64,000 nt of DNA from the NCBI GenBank assembly GCA_030220185.1, contig JASPKZ010000420.1, forward strand, positions 248,001-312,000, given 5' to 3'. This stretch comes from Diploptera punctata. Lineage: Eukaryota > Arthropoda > Insecta > Blattodea > Blaberidae. The notes beneath the pieces were generated by a model, which saw nothing but the letters and a program-made list of their open reading frames with translations, was not told where the DNA came from and ran no database searches. Shown here in pieces: positions 34,585 to 45,835 of the stretch (within the stretch, counting starts at the first letter, position 1; every line of letters starts with the position of its first letter). The position numbers and the translations under genes were made by a program.

Positions 34585-35628
34585 TTACTTTTCATTGTTA
34601 TGGACGGCAATGAGAAATACGAATATCTGTGATAAATGGATTAATATTGTTAGGAGGATCTATAGTAATACAAAAGCTAAAGTAAAAATACAGAATACTT
34701 TAACAGAGGAATTCACAGCGAATAAAGGCCTTAAGCAGGGATGCAGTTTGTCACCAATTCTTTTTAACATTTATTTAGACCAGGCTCTTAATTTATAGTA
34801 TAAAAATGTTCTGAACTGGGTATTCCTATAGGAGGAAAAGTACTGCATTCATTGTTGTTTGCAGATGATCGAATAATTTTTGCAGGGGATGAAGATGATA
34901 TGAAATACATGATAAATAAATTAATGGAAGAATATAACAAATGTGGACTGAATTTAAATTTACAGAAAACAGAATATATGTGTTTGGGAAAGGATGTGGA
35001 TGACCTCATACTTGAAACAGGGAAAATAAAAAAATGTGATTTTTTTTAAATATATTGGGTCAATAATTACAAGCTTAGGTACCTGTGAGAGAGATGTACA
35101 GACTAAAATTGCAATGGCAAAAAATGCAACTAAGACATTACATGGAGTAATTTGGAACAAAAATATTACAAAAGAAACTAAAATGAAAATTTATAAGAGC
35201 ATAATACAGAATATCTTGTCATATGGAAGCGAAACTTGGTCTTTGACGGAATTACAAAATAATAAAATTAGAACAGTTGAATTTGATTATTTTAGAATAA
35301 GCCTCCAAAAAAGAAGACAGGATAAAATAAGAAATGAATTCCTTTGGAGAGAAATGAATGTCACCACATCTGTTGTTAAGAGGATTGAAAATCAAACGCT
35401 TAAATGGTATGGCCATGTACAATGAATGGAAAATGAAAGATGGCCAAAAATATATACCAATGGTCACCCCCTGGAAGAAATAAACGTGGCAGACCAACAT
35501 GGAAATGGAAAACCTACGTCAGAATAATAATGGAGGATAGGAATTTGGAAGAGGGAGATTGGAATGATAGAGATAAATGGAACTGAAGACGGCAAACCTA
35601 TAAGTGGGGGAAAGCCGAAGAAGAAGAA
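34585..35628 (+). pseudogene. LINE 3' half with RT motifs B and C
   Basis: Pieces in order: WINIVRRIYSNTKAKVKIQN, NKGLKQGCSLSPILFNIYLD, LLFADDRIIFAG, GLNLNLQKTEYM, a frameshift at the T-run near 35045, KYIGSIITSLGTCERDV, LSYGSETWSLTELQ and TLKWYGHVQ. A stop at 35423 and further breaks precede a GAAGAAGAAGA tail at about 35620. Related in plan to families B and D but a distinct family. Confidence 0.8.
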
Positions 35629-36449
35629 GATTTACTTTTCACAAGAAGAAATCTGTTCAATCGTTTATTATGTTATCGATTAATAAATAAAACATCCAAC
35701 CAATTTCACCAAAATCTGCATAGTTGACAGTTTTCTTTACCACAAATATAGTTAAATAGAAAATGAGGGTTTTGCTTCTACATTCCTCATTTCTACCAAT
35801 CCTTTAAGAATATAAAATTCCTTCAAAAGAAACAAAAACATGTATGTTCAAACAATTATAATAAATTTGCTACATGAACTTAGTGGTAGGAAATAAACCT
35901 GGGGGACTTGAGAGGCCGGGGAAAGTAAATATACCTATGAGAGGAAAAGGAGAGAGTTTTGCAAAATAGATACAGTAAATTGTCGTGTAATGGAGAGTCA
36001 TTGAAAACTAATTAAATCTGTAGTAACAAGTGATTGTATTGGTTATAATACAAGGTTAAGTTATCTCAAAATAATATAAATTAAGGCAAAGAGCCATTTA
36101 TAACACTTTGAAGGAAAATTTATCTTTATTTTGTGAGAGTAAAGATTTAGAGCCCAACATTTAAATTGCAAGACCATATTCAAGAGGCCGCTTACATTTT
36201 TTATCAAAAATTCAATATATAAAATATATATGTTGAATGGAAGTCTTCATATATTTAGTGATTATGAATTTAGAATCGATATTTGTACTAGGTGGTGATG
36301 TTTTGATTAGCTTAAGTATCGTATGCAAGGTAAGAGATAGATTAATTTGTTTTATAAAAAAGAATAGGGATGGGAAAATTATTTGTACAGCAAAAAATAA
36401 AGTAAAGTGACTTGATAACGAGAATATACATAAAAACTTGTGCTTGGAA
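35629..36449. other. unassigned AT-rich DNA
   Basis: Contains an inverted partner (about 35760-35800) of a segment at 32795. No genes. Confidence 0.4.
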
Positions 36450-36850
36450 TAATGGCTAATGGTCCAGCACTGTGTCTCGGGTAACGTAGTTGCTTTATAC
36501 GTAGAGGGTCCGGGTTCGATCCCAGGTGGGGACACAAGTTTTCTGGGTGAGGTTTGTTCGGGGTTTTTCCTTACCTGTAAGACAAATGTCAGGAACCTTT
36601 AAGGCCCAAATGGTCCTCGAACATATCTGTCCATCATAACCATCATCCATATTACATTCGTCTTTTTATGTATGAAAGAGTATGCCTAAATTGTGTGACT
36701 TACCTAAACTATTCGTGTTATACTGGAGGGTCCTGTCACTGAACTGATCACTCATTCAAAATGCCTCTTTATGTCCTTGTGTAGTCAAGAATATATGCGT
36801 GTGAACCAAATTTACAAATATTCTCCCGACAGGAGTCGTGTCCATTTAAG
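36450..36850 (+). mobile_element. tRNA-derived SINE (family S3), copy 2
   Basis: B box GGGTTCGATCCCAGG, then GGGGACACAAGTTTTCTGGG, GTTCGGGGTTTTTCCTTACC and AAATGTCAGGAACC. The 3' part includes ACTGATCACTCATTCA. Confidence 0.8.
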
Positions 36851-36887
36851 GTCCATGCGGCTTGAGGCTTGTAAAAATACATACATG

Positions 36888-36888
<1 letters not shown>

Positions 36889-36953
<65 letters not shown>
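36889..36953. repeat. GA microsatellite
   Basis: About 32 GA units giving a Glu-Arg shadow frame. Confidence 0.95.
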
Positions 36954-36958
<5 letters not shown>

Positions 36959-37578
36959 AGGGAGATGGAGAGAGATAGAGGGAGAGAGACTAATGAATAG
37001 TAAATAATTAATTTTAAAAAGTACTTATAAAAAGGTCATTAATTTGCAAAAGAGATTGGAATTTTGATATTTATGAGATCAGATTTTTAAGACACCTGCG
37101 TTATACCATCGACATATATTGAGGAAATTAATTCTACGACGCCTGATATAATTAATTAAATAAAGACAGAGACAATTTTTAAAATGAGGAAGTGGGAAGA
37201 TTATTGAAACTATGCACGTAATCTGAGAGAAATAGCTCTGATTTTGTTTAGGTAGGCTATAGAATAGAGTTCAATATTTGTGTTTCGGGTCATTCACATG
37301 GGTGCAGATGACGTGTTTTATCTACCACCTTAATATTAGCTTTACATGAAGTTCATTATTCCGTAGGAGAGGCGATGACAGAAAGGCGTAACAGACTAAT
37401 TACATTCAAGCTCCTAACTCAAAGACTTTAACCTCTGTGCTTTACTTGTAATAAAGCATCGACTTCAGTCTTCTTTTATGTGGGTCGGTCAATGAGTTTT
37501 CTTAAAACTCAATATAAATACCTGAAGTGAAAAGATTTCATCCAATAATAAGGCCTTATTTAAAGTAGGCCTTTAATA

Positions 37579-38133
37579 TAGGGTTATTCAAAAAGAAGGA
37601 ACAGATTTCAAACAAATAAGCTATTTCTTCCAAACTACAAAAAATATAAACACAGTTCTAACGTTCCTGGAAAGAGAAAAGTTCAAATATCACAATTTCA
37701 TGTATTCAATATGAGCAACATGTGTTACACAACAAATACCAAAACAGTGGTTCATTTCTTGTCACACACGAATCAGCTGGTCTCTATTTATCGAATTCAC
37801 AGCTTCAGCATTTCGATGTCGCAGATTTTCAAGAGTGGCAGGCATAGGGAGGATAAAAACGTGGTCTTTTACGTAACCCCACAGATAAAAATCACATGGG
37901 GTTAGGTCTGGTGACCTGGGAGGCCACCGGCGATGAAGTTGATCTTCTGCTCCTCTTCCAATCTAACAGCGCCAATGCAACTATGATCGCAACTTCAAGC
38001 AATAGCGCAAATGTGGCTATGATCGAAACTTCAAACTTTTCTCTTTCTAGGAAGGTTGGAATTGTGTTTGTACTTTTTGTAGTTTCGAAGAAATAAATGT
38101 TTGAAGTCTGTTCCTTCTTTTTGAATAGCCCTA
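37579..38133 (-). mobile_element. Tc1/mariner-superfamily deletion derivative with long TIRs
   Basis: TA flanks (37577-37578, 38134-38135) and inverted ends that match for about 110 bp, starting TAGGGTTATTCAAAAAGAAG / TAGGGCTATTCAAAAAGAAG. The minus strand (37690-37925) keeps the C-terminal end of the transposase: WPPRSPDLTPCDFYLWGYVK, then LENLRHRNAEAVNSI. This is the third-Asp region of a DDD transposase. The N-terminal and first two catalytic regions are deleted. A frameshift or stop follows RDQLIRV. Confidence 0.75.
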
Positions 38134-38218
38134 TAATACAGTATAAAATAATCAATTGAGTTGGTGTTTACTTGATGAAAATCCATATTTATTAGATGCT
38201 TAGATCAGTTGGAACACA

Positions 38219-38337
38219 ATTCATAATTTGTTAACATGTCTGAAGAAGGTACAGTGTATCGAAACAGCTGTCACTGAATTATATAATAAATATGAAAATC
38301 AAATAAAACTACGTTCCATTTTTATTTAATAAATACA
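38219..38337 (+). repeat. short repeat with hammerhead-like core, copy 1
   Basis: CTGAAGA (38240-38246), a 5-bp stem GGTAC/GTATC with a 3-nt loop, GAAAC, then AGCTGTC, followed by AATAAAACTACGTT and a T-rich end. The order CUGANGA - stem II - GAAA - short stem III - UC is that of a hammerhead ribozyme. Stem I is weak. Nearly identical to 39800-39905. Confidence 0.5.
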
Positions 38338-38577
38338 GTATAAAAACGTATAATATAAATAAATAGCAAATAATAATCCAAATGTACCCTATATTATCAA
38401 GGAAAGAAACAAATTAAGTTCAGACAACTGCCAAACGCACTGAAATCATGGCTACCCTGTAAAGTAGCAGCATTTTAAAGTATTCCTGCTCAAGTCTCAC
38501 TATTTTCCTTCAAACAAATTATAATTAGGGCACTGGACTCCGGAAATGTTTCTGTAAATCACAGCTTCAATGTAATC

Positions 38578-38775
38578 CGATGTGGTATCGAGGTGGCGTG
38601 CTGCCTTCTCACGCAGCGAGCCCGGGTTCGATCCCCGGTCGGGACAGTTTCCTGGGTGAGCTTTTTATCGGGGTTTTTCCTCACCTGTAAGATAAATGTC
38701 AGGACACTTCAAGGCCCAAACGGTCCCCGGACATCATATTGCCATCTCAATCATCATCATCATCATCATTCATAT
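38578..38775 (+). mobile_element. tRNA-derived SINE (family S3), copy 3, best preserved
   Basis: GATGTGGTATCGAGGTGGCG, then the B box GGGTTCGATCCCCGG and CGGGACAGTTTCCTGGGTGA. The body has CGGGGTTTTTCCTCACCTGT and GATAAATGTCAGGACA. It ends in a CAT-repeat tail (about 38752-38768). Confidence 0.8.
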
Positions 38776-39555
38776 TCATCTGAGATTAAGCTTAGGATTA
38801 GGGACGCTCCTGACGCACCACTATCATCATCATCACACATCATATCATCGGGGCAATGTAACCCTGCCTTCCAGGCGCCCCAACCCCAGAAGTGGGTTAC
38901 AATTACGCCAATGCCAGGAGACAACACCAGAAATGTCCAAAAAGGAAAAAAAAAAAACTAGAATATTAAAAAAATTGCAACGTGTTATAATTGAATTCCT
39001 GTAATTTCGATGGGTACAAAGTACGAAAAATAAGGAACAAATTATAGAAATGAATATAAATATTACTAAATATGTTATATAAACATTATGGATCGTATAA
39101 AGATAGCTGTAAAATATATTTAAATCAAAATTACTAACCTATGAAAATGTTTGTATCATTTTTCGATAAGTAAACTAACCAAATGAAACGTAAAAAATAC
39201 AACGTAAAGCATTTATCTCTACATTTTTAAAAAATAGGCTGTGTTATCCTTAATAGCGAATCATATCAGTAGATCTCTCAATAAAAAATGTTGACAGCCT
39301 GATATATGATTTTATATATAATATAAGATAATCGATAACAATCGATGTACAGGGAAGATGGAATATTGGAAACAAATTATAAATTTTAATTAATGTGATT
39401 TAGAACCACCATTAATATTTAAAACAACTGAAAATATTCATGGAATCGAACACCAATTTATGAATGTACCCTATGTGTATCGTCTTCCATTATACATGGA
39501 GAATTTCTTCGGTTTGTTTAGGAGAGGAAGGAGGTAGATATACTGTTCTTAATAT
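38776..39555. other. unassigned
   Basis: CAT-rich remnant at 38820-38850, then AT-rich DNA without features. Confidence 0.4.
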
Positions 39556-39559
39556 AGTT

Positions 39560-39796
39560 CCCAATTCACACTACTGTACTCGCAGAGAAAGAATGTCTCA
39601 TGAAGGAAAGCAGCTGAGATGAACAACACACGAGTCTATGTTGTATTTTACATTTCGAAAACATAGTTTGCCAATGCACTGTAAGGTAATTAGAAACTAA
39701 TATAACGTATAAAACTAATAGAGGATTTAATATGATATTTAAAACTAGTGTGAGGTCATAATGAGTGTAATAGTTAAATGAACACAATCAATCTTT
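39560..39796 (+). repeat. repeat family P, copy 1
   Basis: Matches 55470-55690 (CGCAGAGAAAGAA, GAGTCTA-GTTGT, TTCGAAAACATAGTTT, AACTAATATAACG). No coding potential was seen. It is followed directly by the second hammerhead-like repeat. Confidence 0.6.
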
Positions 39797-39905
39797 TTGT
39801 TAACATGTCTGAAGAAGGTACAGTGTACCGAAACAGCTGTCACTGAATTATATAATATATATGAAAATCAAATAAAACTACGTTTTATTTTTATTTAATT
39901 AATAA
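39797..39905 (+). repeat. short repeat with hammerhead-like core, copy 2
   Basis: Same as 38219-38337, but stem II is GGTAC/GTACC, a fully paired variant of copy 1 (GU changed to GC). CTGAAGA is at 39809-39815 and GAAAC begins at 39830. Confidence 0.5.
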
Positions 39906-40024
39906 TCAATTTTGCTCAATAACAAGAATCGAACTTATTATGTACAGTTAAATGGAACAACATTTTCTCCCGTATAACTGAGTTCCAAATGTTTTCTTAT
40001 TATTTATTTTCATTATTATTTATA

Positions 40025-40262
40025 TTAAAACTCAGCAATTAAGATGGTACGGATATGTCCAGCGAATGGAAGAGGATCGACTACCAAAATTTGTTTTGGA
40101 ATGGAAACCTGAGGGAGAAGCCGAAGCAGAGGAAGACCTAAAACCTCCTGGAGTCAGGGAATATGTTTATATATGAAGTAGAAACATCTACAACCAGGAG
40201 ATTGGATGGACCGACAAAATTGGCTATTAGGAATCGGACGATGTCAAAGACATTAATCAACC
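40025..40262 (+). pseudogene. LINE family H, 3' fragment
   Basis: QQLRWYGYVQRMEEDRLPKF, a frameshifted SRGRPKTSW region near 40125, then WMDRQNWLLGIGRCQRH and the UTR end CGATGATATATCTATCTAA. An inverted copy of its last 140 bp is at 56943-57085. Confidence 0.7.
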
Positions 40263-40309
40263 GATGATATATCTATCTAAATGGAACAACAATCGCCAGG
40301 TCATCGCTA

Positions 40310-40445
40310 GTGAAAGGTATTCGAGGATCTCTCCTGCCTGCAAGCTCAATACCCTCCGCCCCACACTAGATCGCCATCACCATTTTCTTTCACTGGGAGT
40401 AGAGTATATTGCCTCAATAATACTCAGATGTGGAGATGAACTCGT
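40310..40445 (+). repeat. repeat family Q, copy 1
   Basis: Shares CCTGC(C)TGCAAG, CTCAATACCCTC, CCACACTAGA and CATCACCA with 55735-55915. Function unknown. Confidence 0.5.
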
Positions 40446-40574
40446 CTGACGTCTGCTTCATGTTTCTTAAACCAGTCTTTAACACAACCCAGCTGTGCGA
40501 GTGGTGGCAATGTTCTATTTGAAATATAGCATTATCTAAGGATAACAATATTTAATAGTAGGCACTAAAAATTA

Positions 40575-41125
40575 TAGAACAAGTGTCAGATTTCTCTTAC
40601 TTAGGAAGTGTATTTGCAGAGTATAAGAGTGACATTGATTCAAAATTACAAAAATATAATAAAATGAATGGGGTAATACGAAGACATTTTGGTAAACAGA
40701 TGAGGACAGAGACAAAACTAAGATTACATAACGTCACATCAAAAGCTGCTCTAAAATACGGAAGTGAAATTTGGATTTTAAATAAAAGAAACTCTCATAA
40801 ACTTCAAGTAAGCCAAATGCGCTTCTTACGATCATTGTTAGGAGTTAATAGACTGGATCACCAAAGGAACACTACTATCAGAGGAAAACTTGGAGTAGCA
40901 AGTTTAAATGAAGATATCCAAAGATACCAACAAGAATGGAAAAATCATCTGAGAAGAATGGCAAGAAATAGACTTCCAAAATTGGCATTCCAATATACCC
41001 CAACTGGACATAGGGACCAAGGAAGACCAAAACATCGGTGGAAAGATCAAGACCATCTTCGCTAGGTTTACCGTACAGGCCACATGGCCTAAAACGAATT
41101 TGTTCATGATGATGATGATGAATAG
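40575..41125 (+). pseudogene. LINE family E, 3' fragment
   Basis: A single open frame (40583-41065) begins at FSYLGSVFAEYKSDIDSKL and carries ALKYGSEIWILNKR, QMRFLRSLLGVNRLD and GHRDQGRPKHRWKD. A short UTR contains the palindromic AGGCCACATGGCCT and a GAT-repeat tail. 5'-truncated after the RT palm. The open frame suggests a fairly recent insertion. Confidence 0.85.
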
Positions 41126-41401
41126 TAGGCACTAAGCAATCTCTGTTGTTAGCTTCATTTGTTTTCTCCAGAAAAATATTCTACCGGTTATAGGAGAAAG
41201 TGTAAATGGTAACTGATTAGACCATAATTATTACATTTTTTCAGGACTTGTGTTCACATCACTTTTTTCGTTTTATTTTGTTCCTATCTGTAAGAAGTGG
41301 TTTACAAGTTAGTGCTGTGCTATACATTTCTATTTGTGCAGTTTTTCTCCTCATTGTTCTGACAAACTGGTTCCCATAAATAAGTACTTAATCATGCAGC
41401 T

Positions 41402-42124
41402 ACTTTATCATAAGTAATGCCACGAGTGATTTCCAAATTATCAGTTCACTAAACATGAAGTTGATGCTTTTATACTATAAGAATGGCATTTGTTAGGACT
41501 ATTTAACGAATAAAATCAAGCTGTTTACTCACAAACCATTATATAAATATGGTTATTTTAAAATATTTATATATTTAATATAAACGGCAATGTTTGAAAA
41601 CAAATGGGAAACGTTTGTTATGCTTCATTTGTTCATCACTGCAACCAGATCATATTTATTGCCAAAGGATCGCAATATTGTAAGAATGCACTCTAGTGGA
41701 GAAAAAAATGAATCACATCAAACTGTATATTAATTAATTTCTGATGTCCTATGATGTAAATATGTCAATTATATTTTTCTGGGACGTAAATTCCTGGGGA
41801 ATAATACGTTTAAGGAAGTGCAAACAGTGGTTTCTTTTTATTGTGGTATAATCAATTACTACGAACGTTTTTATATTATATCCTGCAAGCAGTATCTGTT
41901 TACATTCGTGCAATATATATATATATACAATCCGGTAGCCGTATTTCGTAGAGATTCAGTCACTGTAAAACAATGCTATGACCTGTTCAGATTATTAAAA
42001 AGGAAGAACTTCCCTTAATATGATATACTTAATTTTAAAATATCGTTCTTTTTATTGTGGTATAATCAATTACTACGAACGTTTTTATATTATATCCTGC
42101 AAGCAGTATCTGTTTACATTCGTG

Positions 42125-42161
<37 letters not shown>

Positions 42162-42368
42162 CCGGTAGCCGTATTTCGTAGAGATTCAGTCACTGTAAAA
42201 CAATGCTATGACCTGTTCAGATTATTAAAAAGGAAGAACTTCCCTTAATATGATATACTTAATTTTAAAATATCGGGTGAAACACGACTGTGATTGGTTG
42301 TAAAACAAGATAAATTGAACCGTGATTGGTCGTTGACTCTCATTTGGGGCATGAGTTAAATAGTCTGC
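41402..42368 (-). repeat. family F, copy 3, with an internal tandem duplication
   Basis: Runs from CATAAGTAATGCCACGAGTG to CATTTGGGGCATGAGTTAAA on the plus strand. A 214-bp segment (41832-42045) is repeated immediately as 42046-42275. The copies look identical apart from 16 extra bases in a TA run. No open frame is shared with other copies. Confidence 0.7.
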
Positions 42369-42369
42369 A

Positions 42370-42974
42370 ATCATTTTCAGATTTTGTGACAAAACTTTAC
42401 CAAAAACCCTGCTGTCTCATTATTTTAGTATCAGTGTGCGATCACTGTTTATTTTTTACAGAAGTTGTTTTAATTTAAGCAAGCAGACATAACCTTAGAA
42501 ACTGCACTCCTTGAAAAAAAAATCATACACTGTACCTCCAATTTGTCCGATTTTAAAATCATTAAGGCCAGACTATTAATCCTTGTTTCACAGCTAGAAC
42601 TCCAGAAGAAAAATGCTTTTGCAGTTAACTCTAGGTTCAGAAATAAATGTACAAGAAAATTTGGTATTTCTATTATTTTGTCTACTCCCTGTAGTTTGTA
42701 ACATGTGATCTATTTTAACATGCATTGGCAATAATTTGTCCTACTTTAATCTAACGATTTTTATGAAGCATACTGTTTGTTCTTTGAAGCTCAAAATTAT
42801 ACTCTCTTTGGGATGCAAGTAACAGGAAGTGAATTTAAAACCAGCTTTGAAATACTCGCAACATGAAATAAATAAACGTATACTGGTAATTCTAATCCAG
42901 CTGGCGTAATCATAATATTTAGAGTAGAAATAAAAGCAAATATTATATATCAAATATAATTTTTACTCTTAATT
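42370..42974. other. unassigned
   Basis: No recognised feature. Confidence 0.4.
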
Positions 42975-43380
42975 AACTTACTGGCACTTTCAAACCCGCA
43001 GGTTCATGGCCACGCGACGTAAGCTCAAAAGATAATGTTTTCCAATCATCCCCTGTACAATTTATCTCCCATAAATCATGGTTAATGTTTTCCCACTTCA
43101 TTCTCCGCCTATCTACTTGGCGTTTTTTTTTTCTGATTTTCCTACAAGGAGTTTTAATGTCCCTCTTTCATTCTCCCACCGTGTCAAAAGTCTTGCCCAT
43201 CGCAGTCTACGAGACTTAACTGTTATATTACCAATAGTTTCCTATAAATATCATATGGGTCACTTTTCTTTTATACAGTCTTCCCATTTCACCTGTCTGT
43301 TCGTCTTTGGCCCAAATTTTTCGGATGAACTTTATTCTCGAATAGTAGTAATTGTTTTCTTCCCTTAAATTTATTTATGC
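42975..43380 (-). pseudogene. LINE family A, strongly decayed 3' fragment
   Basis: Recognisable from ACTTACTGGCACTTTCAAAC, CATCGCAGTCTACGAGACTT and TTCACCTGTCTGTTCGTC on the plus strand, the complements of family A C-terminal codons. It carries many indels and no open frame. Confidence 0.7.
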
Positions 43381-43551
43381 ATTTAATTTAATACAGAGGT
43401 ACTGATATAAATATAATTGCCCTTATAATGACAGAACTACAAACAAAGAAGAAAACACATAGAAGAAAATAATACTTATAGCACAAAATGAGTGGCTTTA
43501 TTCCATTCATCTTTTTTCTTGCCTCCTAATATTTGTTGACTAAGGTTTTAC

Positions 43552-43866
43552 TCCGGGGCACACCGTAGAGTAGTGGTTAAGGCACTGCGCTACAAGCCGG
43601 AAGGTCAAGGATTCAAGTCCCAGTGGGGTCAGGATTTTTAAACTGACCAAAACCTTCTGGCGGCACTATGGCCCTGGGGTCGACTCAGCCTCTAACGAAA
43701 ATGAGTACCAGACGCTTGTTCTGGGGGGTAAAGGCGGCTGTTACGCAGGGCTGACAACCCGGCTGACATCAAGTGCGGATTGTCTAGAAAAAGTGGGAGC
43801 CTTAACCTCCTACTGCCCCAACGACCTCCCGAGGCCTGTAGTGGGACTACTTTACTTTACTTACTT
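43552..43866 (+). mobile_element. tRNA-derived SINE (family S2) with perfect 11-bp target duplication
   Basis: Flanked by TAAGGTTTTAC at 43541-43551 and 43867-43877. A box near GTAGAGTAGTGGTTAAGGC, B box GGATTCAAGTCC. The body has CAGGGCTGACAACCCGGCTG and CCTGTAGTGGGACTAC, and a TTTACTTTACTTACTT end. The duplicated target lies in the left target duplication of the adjoining LINE. Confidence 0.9.
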
Positions 43867-44300
43867 TAAGGTTTTACAAAAAACACCAGATTACGTTTAT
43901 ATAACACTTTGGCTAGACCAGTGTTGACCTATGGTAGTGAAGCATGGACACTAAGAAAACAACATGAAAGCAGAATAACGGCTTGTGAAATGAGATTCAT
44001 GCGCAGAACAGCGGGTTACACCAGATGGGATCGGAAAAGGAACACCGATATCTTAAAAGAATTGAAGACTACGCCAATTTTGGAATATATTAAACAGTAC
44101 CAACTAAATTGGAAACACCATCTTGAAAGAATGAGTTCAAATCGGATCCCCAAAGCTGTTTATAATTATATACCAAGAGGACGAAGATCACTGGGCCGTC
44201 CTATGAAACGCTGGAGGGAAAATTTTCTATAGGATCGTAACAGGCCTTGGCCTAATACTTGGAAGGAAGAAGAAGAAGAAGAAGAAGAAGAAGAAGAAGG
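43867..44300 (+). pseudogene. LINE 3' fragment inserted in the old RNase H LINE
   Basis: KNTRLRLYNTLARPVLTYGS leads into the frame 43909-44232 with EMRFMRRTAGYTRWDRKR and PRGRRSLGRPMKRW. The UTR is AGGATCGTAACAGGCC, CCTAATACTTGG and a GAA tail to 44300. The flanks AAGGTTTTAC (left) and AAGGTTTCAC (right) form a 10-bp duplication with one mismatch. Confidence 0.85.
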
Positions 44301-44995
44301 TTTCACTCCTCAAAGCTGGACATGCAGATAGGTGTAGAAAATTCATGGTGATTCCGAGATTGCATAAGGGGCAGTAGGGATTATTGCAAATGCCAATGCG
44401 GTGTATGTTGTTTGTCCAGGCAATCATAACCAGAGGACATTCGGAATTTTGCTACAGCTTCTTTCTTTGGTCAGTCTGGGACAAATTTTATAACTCTTTT
44501 CCATGCTGAATTTTCAGTCTGGTCCTTAATATTATTACGGTGGTTTTCCTATATGTTTTTATTGACTGCCGGTGTTCTTCTATAGTTAGCTTTATTGATG
44601 TATGGTTGAATTTGTGTACTTTCCTTTACTAAGCTATCTACTTATATCTCCAGCAACACAACAATGGGAGGGAATGCAATAGAGATTGAAATTCGTTGTA
44701 CTATATAGAAAAAGTTCTAATTGTGTCCCTATATTGCAGTAATATCACTGTTGATGGTAGTGTGTTGTACTTCATTATGCTGAAATTGTTGTTCGGGAAT
44801 CACACATTATGACTACATTTTCTGTGAACGTTACTTTCCGGTGCAGAATGTTTTGCAGAGCAATTATAATGTCTCTAATCTCACCTCCAAAAGTGATATG
44901 GTTACCTTCCTAACAATGAGTACTATGAACACAATCTGCATGTACACCAGCATCCATGTTTTTGTTCATCTTGGATCCATCAATATATATATATA

Positions 44996-45404
44996 TAGCG
45001 CTCAACGTACAGAGTTTAGAGACTAGGGTTCAAATCCCGACTCTAGCATTCATTTTTCTTTTCATATCATATTTGCCTTCATTCACAAATGTCAAAAATA
45101 TAGTTATAACATCTAAATATACAAGCTTTACTGCTATAAAGTAAATATTCTCTTTAAAAATGTGCTTACCTCTTATGGTTGCCACTAGATGTCAGTTGGA
45201 ACGACTTCCCGGTACCTCTTGTGTGAATTGAGAATACTACATATATAAGAAAAAATGATGTTTGTGTTGGAGTACTTGAGTAGCTCAGTTGGTTAGAGCG
45301 CTAAACCTACAGAGTTTAGAGACTCGGGTTCAAATCCCGACTCAAGCATTAATTTTTCTTCTCATATATATATGTGTGTGTGTGTGTGTGTGCGTATATA
45401 TTTT
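44996..45404 (+). repeat. tandem dimer of a tRNA-like SINE (family S1-related, different tRNA part)
   Basis: Unit 1 keeps only the 3' half of the tRNA-like part (GGGTTCAAATCCCGACT, 45025-45045) and a body to 45273. Unit 2 (45274-45352) has a complete tRNA-like part: TAGCTCAGTTGGTTAGAGC, a 6-bp stem CTAAAC/GTTTAG with a 7-nt loop, and T arm TCGGG-TTCAAAT-CCCGA. Its body matches the 17-kb array (TTTACTGCTATAAAG, ATATTCTCTTTAA) though the tRNA part differs. The anticodon arm is one pair too long and the first acceptor pair is mismatched, so I do not call a functional tRNA. Confidence 0.65.
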
Positions 45405-45528
45405 ATTCTATAGTAATTCTGCCCGAGGGCACGTCTTTCACTGCAATCATAGCATTTTCATGCTATGTTTTGCAGTTTTACTAATGAATTATAGGTGTGG
45501 TAGCTTTTCATTGCTTTCCACACCGGTG
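45405..45528 (-). repeat. LINE 5' region-like repeat, copy 1
   Basis: Reverse complement of 60938-61060 (AATTCTGCCC, GTCTTTCACTGCAA, CATAGCATTTTCATGCTATG, GTGTGGTAGCTT). The palindromic CATAGCATTTTCATGCTATG is conserved. A matching block in LINE 5' regions is recalled, not tested. Confidence 0.45.
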
Positions 45529-45722
45529 ATGGATGATGATGATGATAAGGATGAAGATGATGATGGCCGGATGATTTTCGGGGACCGTTAGACCCTAAGC
45601 TTCCTGACATTTGTCCGGGAAAAAAACTCACCCAGAAGCCTGTCCCGACCGGGAATCGAACCCGGGCCCGCTGTATAACAATGCAGCACAATACCTTGAG
45701 ACCATAGAAGGTGACTATATAT
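45529..45722 (-). mobile_element. tRNA-derived SINE (family S3), copy 4
   Basis: The plus strand reads a GATGATGAT tail, GGACCGTTAGACCC, TTCCTGACATTTGTCC, CCGACCGGGAATCGAACCCG and CTTGAGACCATAG: an S3 copy in reverse. With 44996-45528 it forms the insert that separates FHIY from DGSK in the old LINE. Confidence 0.8.
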
Positions 45723-45835
45723 ATATGAAACCATTTACCTATTGGATATCGAGAATGTATGGTTTCTAATGTAACAACCTTCAACACATGTGTGTTAATG
45801 TCCTTTTTATTGACAACATTGGTAGTTCCAGATGA

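Noticed and set aside
36771..37007. Glu-Arg rich frame
   Set aside because: GA microsatellite translation.
45274..45352. Functional tRNA gene
   Set aside because: The cloverleaf is good in the D and T arms, but the anticodon stem is one pair too long, the first acceptor pair is mismatched and it is part of a SINE-like dimer.
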